Assembly (NCBI GenBank): GCA_037892935.1 | Contig: JAYXKI010000008.1 | Location: 558,001 to 622,000, forward strand | From: Phlebopus portentosus | Lineage: Eukaryota > Basidiomycota > Agaricomycetes > Boletales > Boletinellaceae | Length of the DNA stretch: 64,000 bases | Direction: 5' to 3' | Shown: one piece after another, positions 32,813-45,690 of the stretch | How positions within the stretch are numbered: the stretch's first letter is position 1 | How the letters are laid out: each line of letters begins with the position of its first letter | Notes under the pieces: generated by a model | What the model was told of the DNA's origin: nothing | The model's input: only the letters and a program-made list of their open reading frames with translations | Database searches by the model: none | Translations under genes and position numbers: made by a program

Positions 32813-35800
32813 TCACCCCCCCTTCAAGGTTGGGCGTCCTGACCAACCACATAAGCCTTCTGAGGACGTGAACTTGTACAGCGCTCGCAGGCTTTGTCGA
32901 GGTATCGTTAACTTCCTTGGAGCTCCAGGATGTTTGCGGTAGAATTCTTGAATTGACTCCTGCGCATTATCCTTGACGTCGGATTCTGGCTGCCAAGTTG
33001 CTTCCTCATATCCAACCCACTTGACCAGGAATTGGAGCTTGCCTCGATGCAGACGCGAGTCGAGTATTTCTTCAACCTCATACTCTTCCTGCTCATCAAT
33101 GATCACTGGCGGTGGTGGAGGTGGTTTCTTCTGCGATTCAAAGGACGGTTGGACGGCTGGTTTGAGCAAGATTTCATTGAAAACTGGATGGACCTTCTTC
33201 CAGGTCTTCGGTAGTTTGAGTCTGTATGCGCTTGCGCCAACCTTTTCCACTACCTCGAAGGGACCGAACCATTTATCATCCATCTTCTTCGTCGGTCGGA
33301 TCGTCTTGATATTTCGTCCATCTAAGAAGACTTTCTGCCCTGCCTCATAGGTAATGGACTTCCCAGCATGGCGGTCGTAGAAACGCTTCATGTCTTCGTT
33401 TGCTTGGGTTAGGTTACCTTGAGCGAGTTCGTGCACCTCCTTGACATGTTTGGCAAATTCTTCTGCTGACAGGTTCGATGATGCCGTTCCAACCCCCATG
33501 AAGTCTAAGGGGTGCATTCCCGTATTGACGAAGAAGGGAGATAGCTTTGTCGCTGAATGTTCACGATTGTTGTATGCGAATTCTGCGAGAGCCAGCCAGT
33601 CCGCCCAGTCCGACTGCCGATGGTTGACGTATAGCCGCAGGTATTGTTCTAGTTCCTGATTAACCCGCTCTGTCTGTCCGTCAGTTTGTGGGTGATACGC
33701 TGTCGATGGGTTGCCTTCAATGTGGAGGAGCTTGTACAACTCCTTCATCATCTTTGCGTCGAATTGCACCCCTCGGTCATGAATGATCTTCCGTGGTAGT
33801 CCGTGTAATCGGAAGACGTGGTCTCTGTAGATCCTAGCCATGCCTTCCGCCGTTAACTTTGTCGTTGTTGGAATTGCATGGATTTGTTTGCTAAAGCGAT
33901 CGACCACTACGCAAATCGCATTGAACCCATTCGATTCTGGCAACTCTCCGATTAGGTCGACCGTGACAATCTGCCATGGCGCCTCCGGCACCTCATTAGG
34001 GTGCAAAACCTTTACTCTCGTTGTCCTTAGAGCCTTCGTCCGCTGACAACGATCACACCCCCGCACGTATACCCGCACATCTGCACTCATCCTCGGCCAC
34101 CAGTACCTGTGTGCTATCAGCTGGATCGTCTTTGTTGCTCCTGGATGTCCTGCCAGGGTCGAGTCATGGTGTTCCTTCATGACGTCCTCTCTGATGCTCG
34201 CTGGTACATATAGTCGGCGGCCCTTTCTCCACATGTCCCCTCTCTTCTCGACGTCCTTCGGCCTCACTCCCTCGTCCTCTTGTCTCTGCGCTTCCACAAC
34301 CCTTTCAACGAGTACTTCTCTTGACGTCTGAACCATTCCTCTAACCAGCCATTCCTTCTTGATGAAAGTCACGTTCTCATTATCGCGCTCGTCCTTGTCA
34401 TAATCCGCCCGGCGTGACAACAGATCAGCTTTTCCCAACGTCTTTCCGGGTTTATGGACTAGCGCGAAATCGAACTCAGCTAAATCGAGTCGCCAACGAG
34501 CTTGTCGACGATTTAACTTCTGCGGCGATCGGAAGTACGTTAGATTTGCATGGTCTGTCCATACCTCAAAAGGTTGGTTAGCTCCCTGGAGATATTGTCG
34601 CCATTCCTTTAGGGCTTGAACGATGGCGAGCATTTCCTTGTCGTAAATCTCATAGTTTCGCTCTGCCTCTAGGAATGTTGACGACCGATAAGCGATCACC
34701 TTCCATTTACCGTCTTGTTTCTGGAGAAGGACTCCACCAGTCGCAAAGTCCGACGCATCTGCTTCTACACGGAAAGGGTCCTCGTTGTTGGGTATCGCTA
34801 ACACGGGAGGACTACTCAAACGATGCTTCAATTCCTCAAACGCTGCCTGCTCATCTTCGCCCCATTTCCATTCCACCTTACCCGTTAGGGTAGTCAAGGG
34901 TTTGACGACCGAACTGTAATCCTTAACAAAACGTCGCAACCAATTTCCTAATCCCAGGAATTGTTGCAGTTCGTGGACGTTCCTTGGAACTGGCCAGTCC
35001 TGTACTGCCGCCGTCTTCTTGGGATCCATTCGAACTTCGCCATTGCCAATAATGTGCCCGAGGTACTTGACTGTATCAACTTCGAACTCGCACTTCTGCG
35101 GCTTTAGGAAAAGTCCGTTTTGGCGAAGGATCTCAAAGACTCATTTGGTGCGTCCGCGGTGTTCTTCTAGATCATTCGAGAAGATGAGAATGTCATCGAG
35201 GTAAATGATGACGATACCCTCATGAATTAGCTCCCGAAAGATGTCATTCATAAAGCCTTGGAACGTCGCTGGCGCATTACACAAGCCGAAGAACATGACT
35301 GTGGGTTCAAATAAGCCTAGATTTGTCCGGAACGCTGCCTTCCACTCGTCTCCCTCGCGAATCCGGATGTTGTAGTATCCCCAACGAACGTCGAGCTTCG
35401 TGATGTACCTTGCATCCTTAACCTTGTCGATGAGCTCATTTATCAGTGGCAACGGGTATTTGTTCTTGACCGTTCCTTCATTGAGCTTTCGATAGTCTTG
35501 GATTGCTCGTAAGCTCCCATCCTCTTTCTTGATAAAGAAGAATGGTGACGCCATTGGAGACTTCGACTGTCGGATACGTCCTGACGCTAGGTTTTCCTCA
35601 ATGAACTCCCTCATCGCTTCTTGTTCTTTTGGCGATAACGGGTAAACCTTGCAGTCACTGGGTTTGAAATCCGGTTTCAGGTCAATAGCGTGGTCCCACG
35701 TTCGGTGGTTTGGTAAGCGTTCGAACGATTCCTCACTAAAGACGTCGGCGTATTCTTCCAGGTAAGGTGGCCATTTTGCCGCTTCCTTCATCCGCACATT

Positions 35801-36660
35801 CCTCACAAACTCTTCATCTATCTCCTCGCTCGACAGTGGCGACTCACATTCATCAGGGCAACGGGTGAACTTAACTGTTCCTAACCTCCAATCAATCTCA
35901 GGATTATGCTTCGTCAACCAGTCATGTCCGAGGAAGATGTTGCTTGACGCTAAGGATGTCACTGCCAGTCGAATCTCTTCCTCGTGTTTCCCAAAGAACA
36001 TTCGTACGACTACGTATTCCTTGATCAATCCAGCCTCGTTGCTTGTTCCGTCAGCATTGAAGACTGGTCTAGGCCGAATGTACCTTTGGGTGGGGAAACC
36101 ATACCGTTTGACAAAACCTTCATCGATGCATGAGCCCGTGCACCCTGAGTCGATCAGTGCATGAGCATCAATGAAGTTTTCCTCTTCGAGTAGGGGGTTC
36201 GACAAGTCTACTTCGTCATCACCTGCTACCTTTGGGTGTACAATGCTAACGAAGGCGTCTAACTCCTTTCCTCCCGCCCGTCGCACGAACTGATCTGCGT
36301 CCACAATGCCCTCGTGCCATACCTCAGCCGCGCATCTGCCTACTACATCCCACACTGCTTCAGTGACGTTCGCCTGAGCAACAACGTTCTCGCGGTAAGG
36401 TGCTTCCGCCACAACCTCATTTTTTATAGCGGTTTGATTCCGCTCTTCCTCTCTCAATTCGCCTGCTTGCGCATCTGTTCTTCTGACAAATAAATCTTCA
36501 TAGACTTCGAAGTCATCGTTGTCATCTTCAGATTCATCTGGCAGTACGTCGGTAAGGATCTTTCAAAGGATGAAACCGTCACTGGTATTCGCATCTTGAT
36601 ATTGTACAACAGGACGATTATATTTTAACGAGTCCAACGAAAAGAGTCCTTTAGGAGACC
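32813..36660 (-). pseudogene. Element B pol polyprotein, stop-interrupted
   Basis: Minus strand, domains in Ty3 order. Aspartic protease [16 protein letters not shown] (about 36170) and IFLGHDWL; reverse transcriptase with [24 protein letters not shown] and catalytic [10 protein letters not shown] (about 35190); RNase H with VEADASDFATGGVL; integrase with the HHCC finger (HHDSTLAGHPG... CDRCQRTKA) and DDE core (VDLIGELP, IHDRGVQFDA, STAYHPQTDGQTERVNQELE). It ends in a chromodomain (EYEVEEILDSRLHRGKLQFL). The frame is broken by TGA at 36563-36565 and 35141-35143; both contexts fit loss of a CGA arginine codon. The final stop codon (32813-32815) overlaps the polypurine tract. Relative to gag the frame is shifted. 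Confidence 0.88.
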
Positions 36661-36678
36661 GACCAGTCGTTCCGACGT

Positions 36679-38133
36679 CTACGCCTGGTCTTCTGGAAAA
36701 CCCTCGCCTTCTATGAGTTCTTCCAGCTCAGCGGGTACCGCTCGTACATCGACGTCGTCGTCCTCTTCGAAGGAGGATTCCTTTGCTTGGCCGAGTTCCT
36801 CGAAGAGCGCCTTTCTGTCTGCTGGGACAAAGGCTGCAATGATGGCACGCATTGCTTCACGACCTCGCGGACATTCCCTGATGTAATGGCCCACCTGACC
36901 GCACTTGTAACAAGCACGTGTACGACGCGCCTGGTTCATCATCACATCCATGGGTTGTCCTAAGCCTCCATACGTTACTCCTGTAGCATCACGACGATCT
37001 TGAGCGGGGGGTATGAAAGGACGGGCTGCTTGTTGAGGCGGCATAAAACGTCTCATTGGTGGTGTCGGAGCTGGTTTCATCGCTGTCGAACTAATTGTCT
37101 TTCTCCGACGTTCAGCCATCAGGTCCCTGATTTAGCGCTCGACCCTGTCGACCTTGACAGCGGCTTTCTTGAACTCTTCATACGACGTCGGTTCATTGGG
37201 CAATCTCATGACCCCTTCCACAACCTTCGGGTTTAGCGCCCTCTTCAGGCGACTCATCAACCATTCGTCGTGTGCCTCTGTTGCTAGGCCAGCATCCACT
37301 CGACAAATGTCAAACTTGTTGAAAAACTCGTCGGCGTTGAGGTCTCCTTGGTACATTGCATCTAGTCGTTCGAAGGCCTTTTGGGATCTGGCAGGGTCAT
37401 CGAACGAAGTGTCCAGCTTCTTTAAGAAGGCGTCCCAGGCGTCCGTGAACGTCAGGTTGCCGTCTGCATCGACTGCTCCACTGGTGTAACTCTCTGCCCA
37501 ATGAGCCGCAGCACCACTCTTCATGTACGACAGGGCGAACATAATCTTACTCTTGTTCGTCCTGAACTCTGACTCAGATGCGTAGATGTAGAGGCGCAGC
37601 TCTCGCTTGAAGTCCACATAATCGTGTTCACCATCGAAGTCTCTTGGTTTGGCGACGTGGACCTTCTTCGACACCTTTGATCCTTGGTTTGCACCTTCGC
37701 CTGCAGCTTGAAGCGCTAGTGCGACCGCCGTTGCGAGATCAGTCATCGCTTCCTTCGATAATGACATCTCGTGTTCTTCTTCTTCTTCTTCGTCTTCTTC
37801 ACTCGGTATAAGCGGCGCTGGTTCTCGGAACTTTCCAAATGCCGGAGAGGGCTCGACAGTGGGGGCCAATGCTTGGGTGGTCGAACCCGATGGTTCTGGT
37901 AAGGGGGCCGTTGGTTGCGTCGGAGTAGGAGGTGAGGGCTCGTCTACGTCGTCTTCTTGTTTCACTCTCCAGTGGATGGACCTTCCTTCCCTCTGGGAGT
38001 ACCACCTCTTGGCAGTCTCATCCCACCAGGCGCCGAAGACTTGATTTCCTGCTTTGACGATATAATGTCCCCGCGAGGCGCTCCACCTAGAGTTCGCAGG
38101 GAGGGCCGCTCGTTGCTCGTCAGTTAGCTCCAC
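36679..38133 (-). pseudogene. Element B gag with zinc knuckle, one stop
   Basis: Capsid/nucleocapsid polyprotein. The capsid region reads VHVAKPRDFDGEHDYVDFKR ... FALSYMKSGAAAHWAESY, typical of Ty3 gag. A CCHC knuckle CYKCGQVGHYIREC lies at about 36870-36915. The frame from 38133 is interrupted by TAA at 37132-37134 and continues in the same frame to TAG at 36679. No ATG is evident at the left end, where the frame opens with GTG, so the true start is uncertain. Confidence 0.82.
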
Positions 38134-38549
38134 CTTGATAGGCTGGGGGTGGAACGGGGATTGGGATGCTGTTCGGGCGGGACCAACTTCGGATAACCGG
38201 CTCGTCTTTGAAATTGATGACTAAACGAAAGGCTCCGAGGTAGATAATGAAGGAGATACTTGTCGACGACTGGACTCTATGCGTTACCCACGAGAAGGTT
38301 TGATGGGAGTTCCAGAGAAGGGTGATTCGGAGCGCCACGGTGATGTGATTGGTTGATACTTCGGGTACTATCGGGTCACGTCGGAGTCAATCGGACTTCG
38401 ACGGGCAAGATAGGGGTTTGTTGTCTGCACGGTAGGAACCGGGTTTCATTCGATGTCGTCCTTCGAAGATATACTTCAGGGGACACGTCATAGGTGAGCG
38501 CTCGACGACAACAGAATCGGGCATGAGCCAGAGGTAGGTCTTTCTATTA

Positions 38550-39007
38550 TGTTAGGCGGACGGCTCAAGGACTGAGTCGAGGCAGGCCAACACAACAACA
38601 AACAAGCGTGAATGAGATAATCCCAAACACGTCGCTCAGGTCAAGACAGCTAAGACGAGGCTTAAGTCCAGACCGTCGAACGCTAGGTCGCAGTGAAGGT
38701 AAGTAGAATTCAGCAAACTAATAATACAAGAGTAGATACCTAGGTCGCAGTGAAGGTAAGTAGAATAGAAAGACAAGGAACGAAAGAGTCAAACTATCTA
38801 CTTATATAGACTTTGGGCATGGGAAAGGTCTACCCTAATGGGAAGTCACATGACAAGGAATGGGATGATTAGTGAGCGTGATAGAACATTGTGGAATGTT
38901 CCGGCAAAAGGATGAATAAGCGCATAAGAAAAATAAAAGAAAAGAAAAAGAATATTAAAATAAATGATGACGTCAGAAAAGAAAAGGAAAATGTTCGAGT
39001 CCTTACA
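38550..39007 (-). repeat. Element B 5' LTR
   Basis: 458 bp, matching 32355-32812 except for five substitutions: three CpG transitions, one other transition and one transversion in an A-rich run. Its outer end CCTTACA is followed by the GAAAG target duplication and then the resumed frame of element A's extra ORF. Confidence 0.92.
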
Positions 39008-39265
39008 GAAAGCGAGGAACACGAAAGTGGCGAGGAACGATACGAAGCTCGGGAAGAAAGGAGATAGGCCCTGGTTTAGAGCTGGGAGCTCGCCAGGAGG
39101 AAGGAAGACGCCCAAGAACCGACCGGGGAGGAAGGGTAAGGTGGCTAGTTGGAAAGCGGAGGTGGTACTCGCTGGATAACTTAGCTACTAAACCATGTAA
39201 TTTTGTAATGCGCTGAATGAAGGTGATACTCATAAAAAATGTTGGTTGAATTCGTCTAGGTCATC

Positions 39266-40288
39266 ATGTCAAACAAAGATATCATGAAGTATCCCTTGTT
39301 TAAGGGAAACCCTTATGAGTCGCTTGAGAACTTCCAGAATCAAATGATCAGCCGGTTGAATGAAAAACATCCGAGCGACCCAGTCAAGAGGGTTAAGATT
39401 ATTTTGGAATGTCTACGAGGTCAAGCTCAGACTTGGGTTAACGGCAAATGGGCCGTGAACAGAAATCAATTAGTCTCCACCTACAAGCGGAATGCGAACA
39501 ATGAGCTTGTTATGGACAAGAAGGGTGGATGGGACGACGAGGACGATCTATGGAACGAATTAGCGCTCAACCATAACGGCATTTTTGGACTTCAAGAAGA
39601 AGCCGAGCGAAATATTAGGACGATTTATCAGGAACGGGCGCGGGTGAAGCAGTATAACAGGGCCTTCGACGACATTAGGATGAGGCTGCCAAAGCATTAC
39701 GACCACCAGGCGCTGATTTATGAGTACAAGAGAGGACTCAATCAGACGATCCTAAAGGCCCTGCTTACGAATACAGACCACCCAGGTTGGGACCTGAACC
39801 AATGGAAGGAGAACGCTAGCAATCTGGAGGCCAGTCTGATGGCTGCCAAGGTGATAGGCAGCAATAGGAAATACACCCCTATGTTTAAAGATGGGCAGGC
39901 AGTATCGTACACGCCAGTGCCCCCAGAAGCTCGCCGTCCAGCTGAGTTTCTGGGTGAGCCTATGGACATCGACATGTCTAGGCGCTTTACTAGGGGGTCC
40001 CGAGGAGATGCCGGGATATGCTGGGCATGCGGCAAGACAGGTCACTTCGCACGGGACTGCAACAACGTAGGGCGAGACACACAGGGAAGCCGTGGACACC
40101 GAACCAACTACAAGAGACGGGTGCAGAAGAGACAATCTGGCAAGACTGGCCGCTTCCTAAAACGCCGGGAAGTTGGGATTAGCAGCGATTCTGAAATGGA
40201 AGAACTACTGGACAAGAGAACGAAGTTACCAAGGCGTAAGGAACGGGCTTCGTATTCCCTCGAGGAGGATTCCGAGGAGGATTTTTGA
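39266..40288 (+). CDS. Element A gag polyprotein
   Basis: Intact 340-codon frame with ATG at 39266. The capsid-like region (YPLFKGNPYESLENFQNQMI ... LECLRGQAQTWVNGKW) is followed by a CCHC zinc knuckle CWACGKTGHFARDC (about 40018-40060) and a basic then acidic tail (KRRVQKRQSGKTGRF ... EEDSEEDF). It packages element RNA in virus-like particles. The pol frame begins one base before the gag stop and is in the -1 frame relative to it, with a TTTTT run directly at the overlap (GAT TTT TGA), so a -1 shift on the T run could make gag-pol. Codon-level integrity suggests recent activity. Confidence 0.9.
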   Translation: MSNKDIMKYPLFKGNPYESLENFQNQMISRLNEKHPSDPVKRVKIILECLRGQAQTWVNGKWAVNRNQLVSTYKRNANNELVMDKKGGWDDEDDLWNELALNHNGIFGLQEEAERNIRTIYQERARVKQYNRAFDDIRMRLPKHYDHQALIYEYKRGLNQTILKALLTNTDHPGWDLNQWKENASNLEASLMAAKVIGSNRKYTPMFKDGQAVSYTPVPPEARRPAEFLGEPMDIDMSRRFTRGSRGDAGICWACGKTGHFARDCNNVGRDTQGSRGHRTNYKRRVQKRQSGKTGRFLKRREVGISSDSEMEELLDKRTKLPRRKERASYSLEEDSEEDF

Positions 40289-43200
40289 AGGGCCGCCAGT
40301 CGACATCGGACACTGGCGAGGGCTCGAAGGACATACAAGAGATAAAGCGCCGATGGACTATTGCTAAACCAAATTCCAACCATCCTACTATACCCATTGA
40401 CGTCATTCAGGGACAGAAAAAGGTTAATCTCTCGGCTATGATTGACTCCGGATCTGCGATCACTACTATTAGTCCCACGGTTGTACAGAGCCTAGGACTG
40501 AGAACAGTGCCTGCAGAAGGTAATTATACCATCCGGAATGCCGATGGATCGATTAATCATGGTGGATGGACTCGGAACGTCAGAGCAATAGTGGACACAG
40601 GGATTACAAGAGGTTTAATGGACATCGCAGTGGTGGATACACACGAAGACAAGTTTCTCATAGGAAATGATTGGCTTGAACAGCATAAGCCAACCATCGA
40701 CTGGACAAAGGGGATTCTTCGCAAAGGCGGGAAGGAAATTGCTTTTAATGGGACGGCACGATTGCGTTCCATACAGTTAATCCTAGCCCCAAGGAAACTC
40801 CGAAAACGCAGAAGATGGCGAAGAATTCCAGACTACATTCCACCCGAGTGGGATGCCGATGATGAAAAGGAAGAAGCTTGGGAAACTAGGGTCTACTACC
40901 ACAGCGACATCGAAACAGGACAAGAAACCGAGAAGGAAGACATAGAAGAAGAACCCACGATCGTACCACCAGATAAAGGAAAAGAAAGGGAACCGACAAA
41001 GCCGCTTGTCATGTTCGACGAAGTCATGCACAAACCACCGGAGCTTTCCTTCATCAAACAGGAAGGAAGCTGGAAATTCTTCTGGTTTGGGGACAAGTGC
41101 CAAATCACTAAGGACGAACAGACTTGGCATGACTTCGACAGTCTTGAAGATGCGGATAACACGGTTTACCGCACCATGGTCAGAGACATAGACAGGGGCG
41201 CAAGTAAAGATGAACTCTTCAACGAGTATGGCAGCATGTATGCGGCACGGCTCCAATTATTGGCGATACAGGAGAATGTCGGAATGGCAGCGTCGCCAAC
41301 GACTTCGGAAGCACAGGCAAGAATGCGAGAAGAAATACATGCGCAAATGATGGTCGATGCCGAGGGATCTGATACAACTAAAAGGAAGAAGCCTAGTGTG
41401 CCGCCGAAGGGAGGAAAGCCGGGGCACTATACAGCAGATCCGCTCAGGATACGACGACAGAAGAGTGGAGGAAGTGGTACAGACTCGAACCCTGTCATAA
41501 GGAGTATTAGGGTGGAGTGGACTCCTCCATCCGTGCACGAGGGCCAAAATGACTCAACCCTGGCAGTGCAGAAGCAGTCGGTAAGCTTCACCACACGAAG
41601 CAGGGGTACAAGCAGGAGTACTTCGGGTTGGGAGCGCCGTAGAACTAAGGCTACGAAGCATACTAGGTTCGGCCACCTAGCGAGATCTCCTCCTATGAAA
41701 GACCGAGGAGTGACTAGACATGAGACGCTGTTCAAGGGTAGGCTAGTGTCTAGGAAAGTGGTCCACCCCAAAGGGAGGGTAGTCCCACTCAAGTGGCACA
41801 GGGCCGAAGTTAGTACGCCGCAATCATTAAGTAGGCTAGCTTTGGGAGCTCAAGTGCACCCGCGAAGACCACGGTTTAAGAACCAAATGCAGGGCCCTGC
41901 TCTAACAGGGAAAACAAATGGTAAAGGTAACAGGTTCATTTCGAATTATGCCGCGATGGAGCAGGGGCTCTCGCAGGGGCAGAAGAGGCGCCGATGGCGC
42001 ATGCCTGTTGACTCGGTTATGCAGCCGCCCAAAGTGGAAGGAAAAGTGCTAGAGAGAAGAGCTGGATCTGAGATGGAGTTCAAGGGTATCCTAGGATCGC
42101 ACAAGCCCGCTACCTCTATGGAAGTGGAGGACGCCTCTCGAAGAGGAAGGCCACCCAAGCCTCCTCATTGGATCCGCCGCCTAGAGCATCGACAAGTCGC
42201 ATCTCAGAGAGAACGCCTTCTCAAGTATAACAGCATAGCTCAAAAATATGCACAGGAGAAAGCACTCGATGAAAGGATGGCAGACTCTGCTGGCAACAAA
42301 TCTCTTGAAGAAATTCTTCCGAAGCAAATATGGGAGTTCAGGGATAGGTTCGACAAGGATGCTGCTAAACGGCTACCGAAGTCGGGACAATGGGACATGA
42401 AGATCAAGCTCCTACCAGGAGCAGAGCTCCCAAAACCTGGACCGGTATATCCACTCGCTCCTGCTGAAAAGCGAGCGGTAGAAGAATGGATTCGCGAGGA
42501 CTTGAAGAAGGGATGGATTTGTGTTGTAGGAAACCGAGTACCAGCTGAAGAAAAGGCAAACACTTGCGCACCAGTATTTGTCATAGCCAAGAAGACAATA
42601 GGGAAGGATGGCAAGCCAGAGTATAGAATTGTTATCGACTATAGAGGGCTGAATGCGGTGGTCATTCCAGACCACCAACCGATGCCTCTGTTACATATGC
42701 TCCCGGATGATCTTGCGCATGCCAAATGGTTCTCTACACTGGATTTGCGAAGTGGGTATAACAACATTCGAATACACCCTGGGCACGAGAAGTATGCCGC
42801 CTTCAGGACTCACATGGGAGTATACCAGCCGATGGTAATGCAGTTTGGATTAATGAATGCACCTGCGGTATTCCAACGTGCAATGAACGAGCTCTTTCAG
42901 GACATGATTGGGCAGGGCATACTCATTTATTTGGACGACATTATAGTCTATGCGGAAACGGAACAGGAACATTGGGACCTGCTAGCAGAGGTATTGCGCA
43001 GGTTAAGAGAGGCAGACTTCTTCTGCAAACCAGAGAAGTGCTACTTCGGAAAGAAGGAACTCAACTATCTAGGATTTGTGGTTAACCAGTCAGGCATGCA
43101 GATGGATCCCTACAAGGTAAAGGCGGTTCAAGAATGGCCAGACTTGTCAAGCAAGCGAGACATTTGAAAGTTTATCGGTTTTGCGAACTTCTACCGGAAA

Positions 43201-45576
43201 TTTATCGAAAGCTTTGCCAAGATCGCTAGGCCACTAACGGAACTAATGTCTGGCAAGAAGACATTTACCTGGGGAGAACGGCAACAAGAGAGCTTTAGAA
43301 AACTTAAAGAAGCTTTTACCACTGCACCAATGCTAGTACGACCGGATCACGAGAAGCAATTTGTGCTGGAAACCGACGCGTCAAACTTTGCGATGGGAGC
43401 CGTGCTCTCGCAGCTTGGGGACGATGAAATTTTGCACCCCATTGGATATTGGTCGAACACCTATCAAGATGCCGAGAATAACTATCCGGTAATGGACAAG
43501 GAATTACTGGCAATTGTCAAGGCCTTGAGCAACTGGAGGCACCACTTGGAAGGAGCGAAACATGAGATTCGGGTGGTTAGCGATCAAGCGAACCTTCGAT
43601 ATTTCATGGGAGCTAAGAAGCTAAGTGGCCACCAAGCAAGATGGGCGACATTTCTCAGCAGATTTCGATTTCGAATCGAGTATCGACCTGGAACCAAGAA
43701 TTCACGAGCAGACGCATTATCAAGAAGGCCAGACTACGAACAGGGCCAAGAGGACCAGCCAGAACAAGTCCTACTTCCTCCGCAATTGTTCAGAACATCG
43801 GACCTGCCCATGCGCACGGTATGGGTATTTGAGATTACAGGAGGTCCAGAACTGGGAGAGAAGATTCGAGACGCCTATGAACGATCCAAAGAGCCAGCAA
43901 TCGGAACGTTCGAAGAAGGATATTGGTGGAAGGATGATAAATTGGTTATCCCACCAGATGAAGAAATTAAGAAGGAAATTGTACGACAGTGCCATGACGC
44001 ACCGGCGTCAGGACACCCGGGGTTACAGAAGACTATAGACAAACTGGAAAGAAGAGTTTGGTGGCCGAAGATGAGGGAATGGGTCGAAGAATACGTGCGC
44101 ACATGCGACATGTGCCAGAGGACGAAAGCGCGGCGAGGAAAGACGCAACCACCGCTGCAGCCATTGCAGATAGCGACGAGGCCCTACAACGAGTTTACTA
44201 TGGACTATGTCACCGGACTTCCAACGACGAGCAAAGGAAACAATGCGATACTAGTGGTGGTAGACAGGTTCTCTAAAATGGGAACTTTTATACCTACTAC
44301 GGTAAACGCAAACTCGAAGACAACTGCGGACTTAATGATCAATTATGTCTACAGCAAGGTCGGAACTCCGAAGACAGTAATCAGCGACAGGGGACCTCAA
44401 TTCACTAGCCGGTTTACAGAACAGGTGAACCAGGCCCTCGGGATCAAAGCAAAGCTTAGTACGGCGTATCATCCGCAAACAGATGGTCAAACGGAGCGAG
44501 TAAATCAAGAAATGGAACAGCTGTTACGTTGCTATTCCAGCTTACAGCAGGACGATTGGGATGAACATCTGCCCATGGCAGAATTTGCCTACAATAGTCG
44601 CTCTCACTCCAGTACAAGCAAGACACCGTTTGAATTGGTATATGGATTCCAGCCGGAATTAGGATTCAAGCTTCCGATCCGAGGAACACAAGACTATGTG
44701 GCCATGTGAAAGAAGAATCAAGAAGAAGCAACGAAAGCGTTAGAGAAGGCACGAGACGCGATGAAAAGATTTGCAGATAGACACCGAGGCCCGATGCCGT
44801 CATTCGAAGTTGGCGATAAAGTTATGTTAGATGGTCGGAATCTAACCTTACTAGTTCCCACGAGGAAGCTAGGGGATAGAAACCTGGGACCTTATCAAGT
44901 TATCGCAAAGCATGGGCTAGTCAACTACGAATTGGATCTCCCAAAGGAGTTGAGGATCCACCCGGTGTTCTATGCAGGACTATTAATTCCCTATCGAGAA
45001 AGGAAAGATCCGGCACAGAGAACAAGACCACCACCAGAAGTTATCGCTGGAGAAACTGAATATGAGGTTGAAGCGATCCGGGACATAAGGAAAAGGCACG
45101 GAAAATGGGAGTATCAGGTTAAATGGCTCGGCTACCCGGAGGAAGAGAATACCTGGGAACCTGTGGAAGGGCTGCGCAATGCCCCAGAGAAATTGCGAGA
45201 GTATCACGAGAGGAATCATTGGCCGGACACGATAGATCTTCCTTCTAGAAAGAAGATCGAGGATATCATAAACTCTACGCAGAGAGTAATCGACATCAAG
45301 AAAGAAGATGACGAGTTCCTGAGGACGGCACTGGGAGAGTCCGTAGCTCAGAGGGTAATCAAGAGAAGAAGATACCAGAGCAAGACAGGTATCAAGCAGC
45401 GGGATTTCGGTTATCCGGAATGGCACAAGCATCATTGGAGAGCCGCGAAAAGGCCATTCACTCGAAACAAAGCGCTGCCGGTTCGCAGATGGGATCTGCC
45501 AGAAGAGAAAGGGGATCCTTCATACAAGGATTGGTTTTGGGCTGACTCCTCAGATAGTGAGTACAGCGAGGATTAG
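40285..45576 (+). pseudogene. Element A pol polyprotein, two in-frame TGA
   Basis: One frame of about 1764 codons. Aspartic protease SAMIDSGSAITTIS (about 40435) and FLIGNDWLEQHKP; a long poorly conserved spacer; reverse transcriptase EYRIVIDYRGLNAVV, LDLRSGYNNIRIHP, catalytic LIYLDDIIVYAE (about 42930); RNase H LETDASNFAMGAVL; integrase HHCC (ASGHPGLQKT ... CDMCQRTKAR) and DDE core (TMDYVTGLP, ISDRGPQFTS, TAYHPQTDGQTERVNQEME). A chromodomain follows (EYEVEAIRDIRKRHGKWEYQ, about 45060-45200), then a basic tail. TGA at 43165-43167 and at 44707-44709 break it; both sit where arginine CGA would be normal (before KFIGFANFYRKF and before KKNQEEATKAL). Chromodomain elements of this type target particular chromatin. 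Confidence 0.9.
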
Positions 45577-45690
45577 GAAGGCCTAGTAAGTTTGACCTGA
45601 ACAAGTCGTTAAACTATTCCTAGCATGTTGGGAAGCATCTAGTAGGTTGGAAGCCGACACTCAGCGAGGCTTTGAATTATTGAGCAGGTG

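Larger units (their letters stand above)
32355..39007 (-). mobile_element. Element B: chromovirus nested in element A
   Basis: Complete LTR retrotransposon of 6653 bp on the minus strand. LTRs 32355-32812 and 38550-39007 are both 458 bp, begin TGTAAGG and end CCTAACA on the element strand, and differ at five positions. Flanking bases GAAAG (32350-32354) and GAAAG (39008-39012) form a perfect 5-bp target duplication. A polypurine tract (AAGGGGGGGTGA) abuts the 3' LTR at 32813. Gag lies at 38133-36679 and pol at about 36660-32813, in Ty3 order with a chromodomain. In-frame stops in gag and pol make this copy defective. A possible primer-binding site starting TGGCTCATGCCC lies about 20 bases inside the 5' LTR, further than usual. 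Confidence 0.93.

Noticed and set aside
33032..36164. Several plus-strand open frames across element B
   Set aside because: They are antisense shadows of the minus-strand pol gene with no independent support.
40783..41256. Minus-strand frames inside the pol of element A
   Set aside because: Antisense shadows of the coding spacer between protease and reverse transcriptase.
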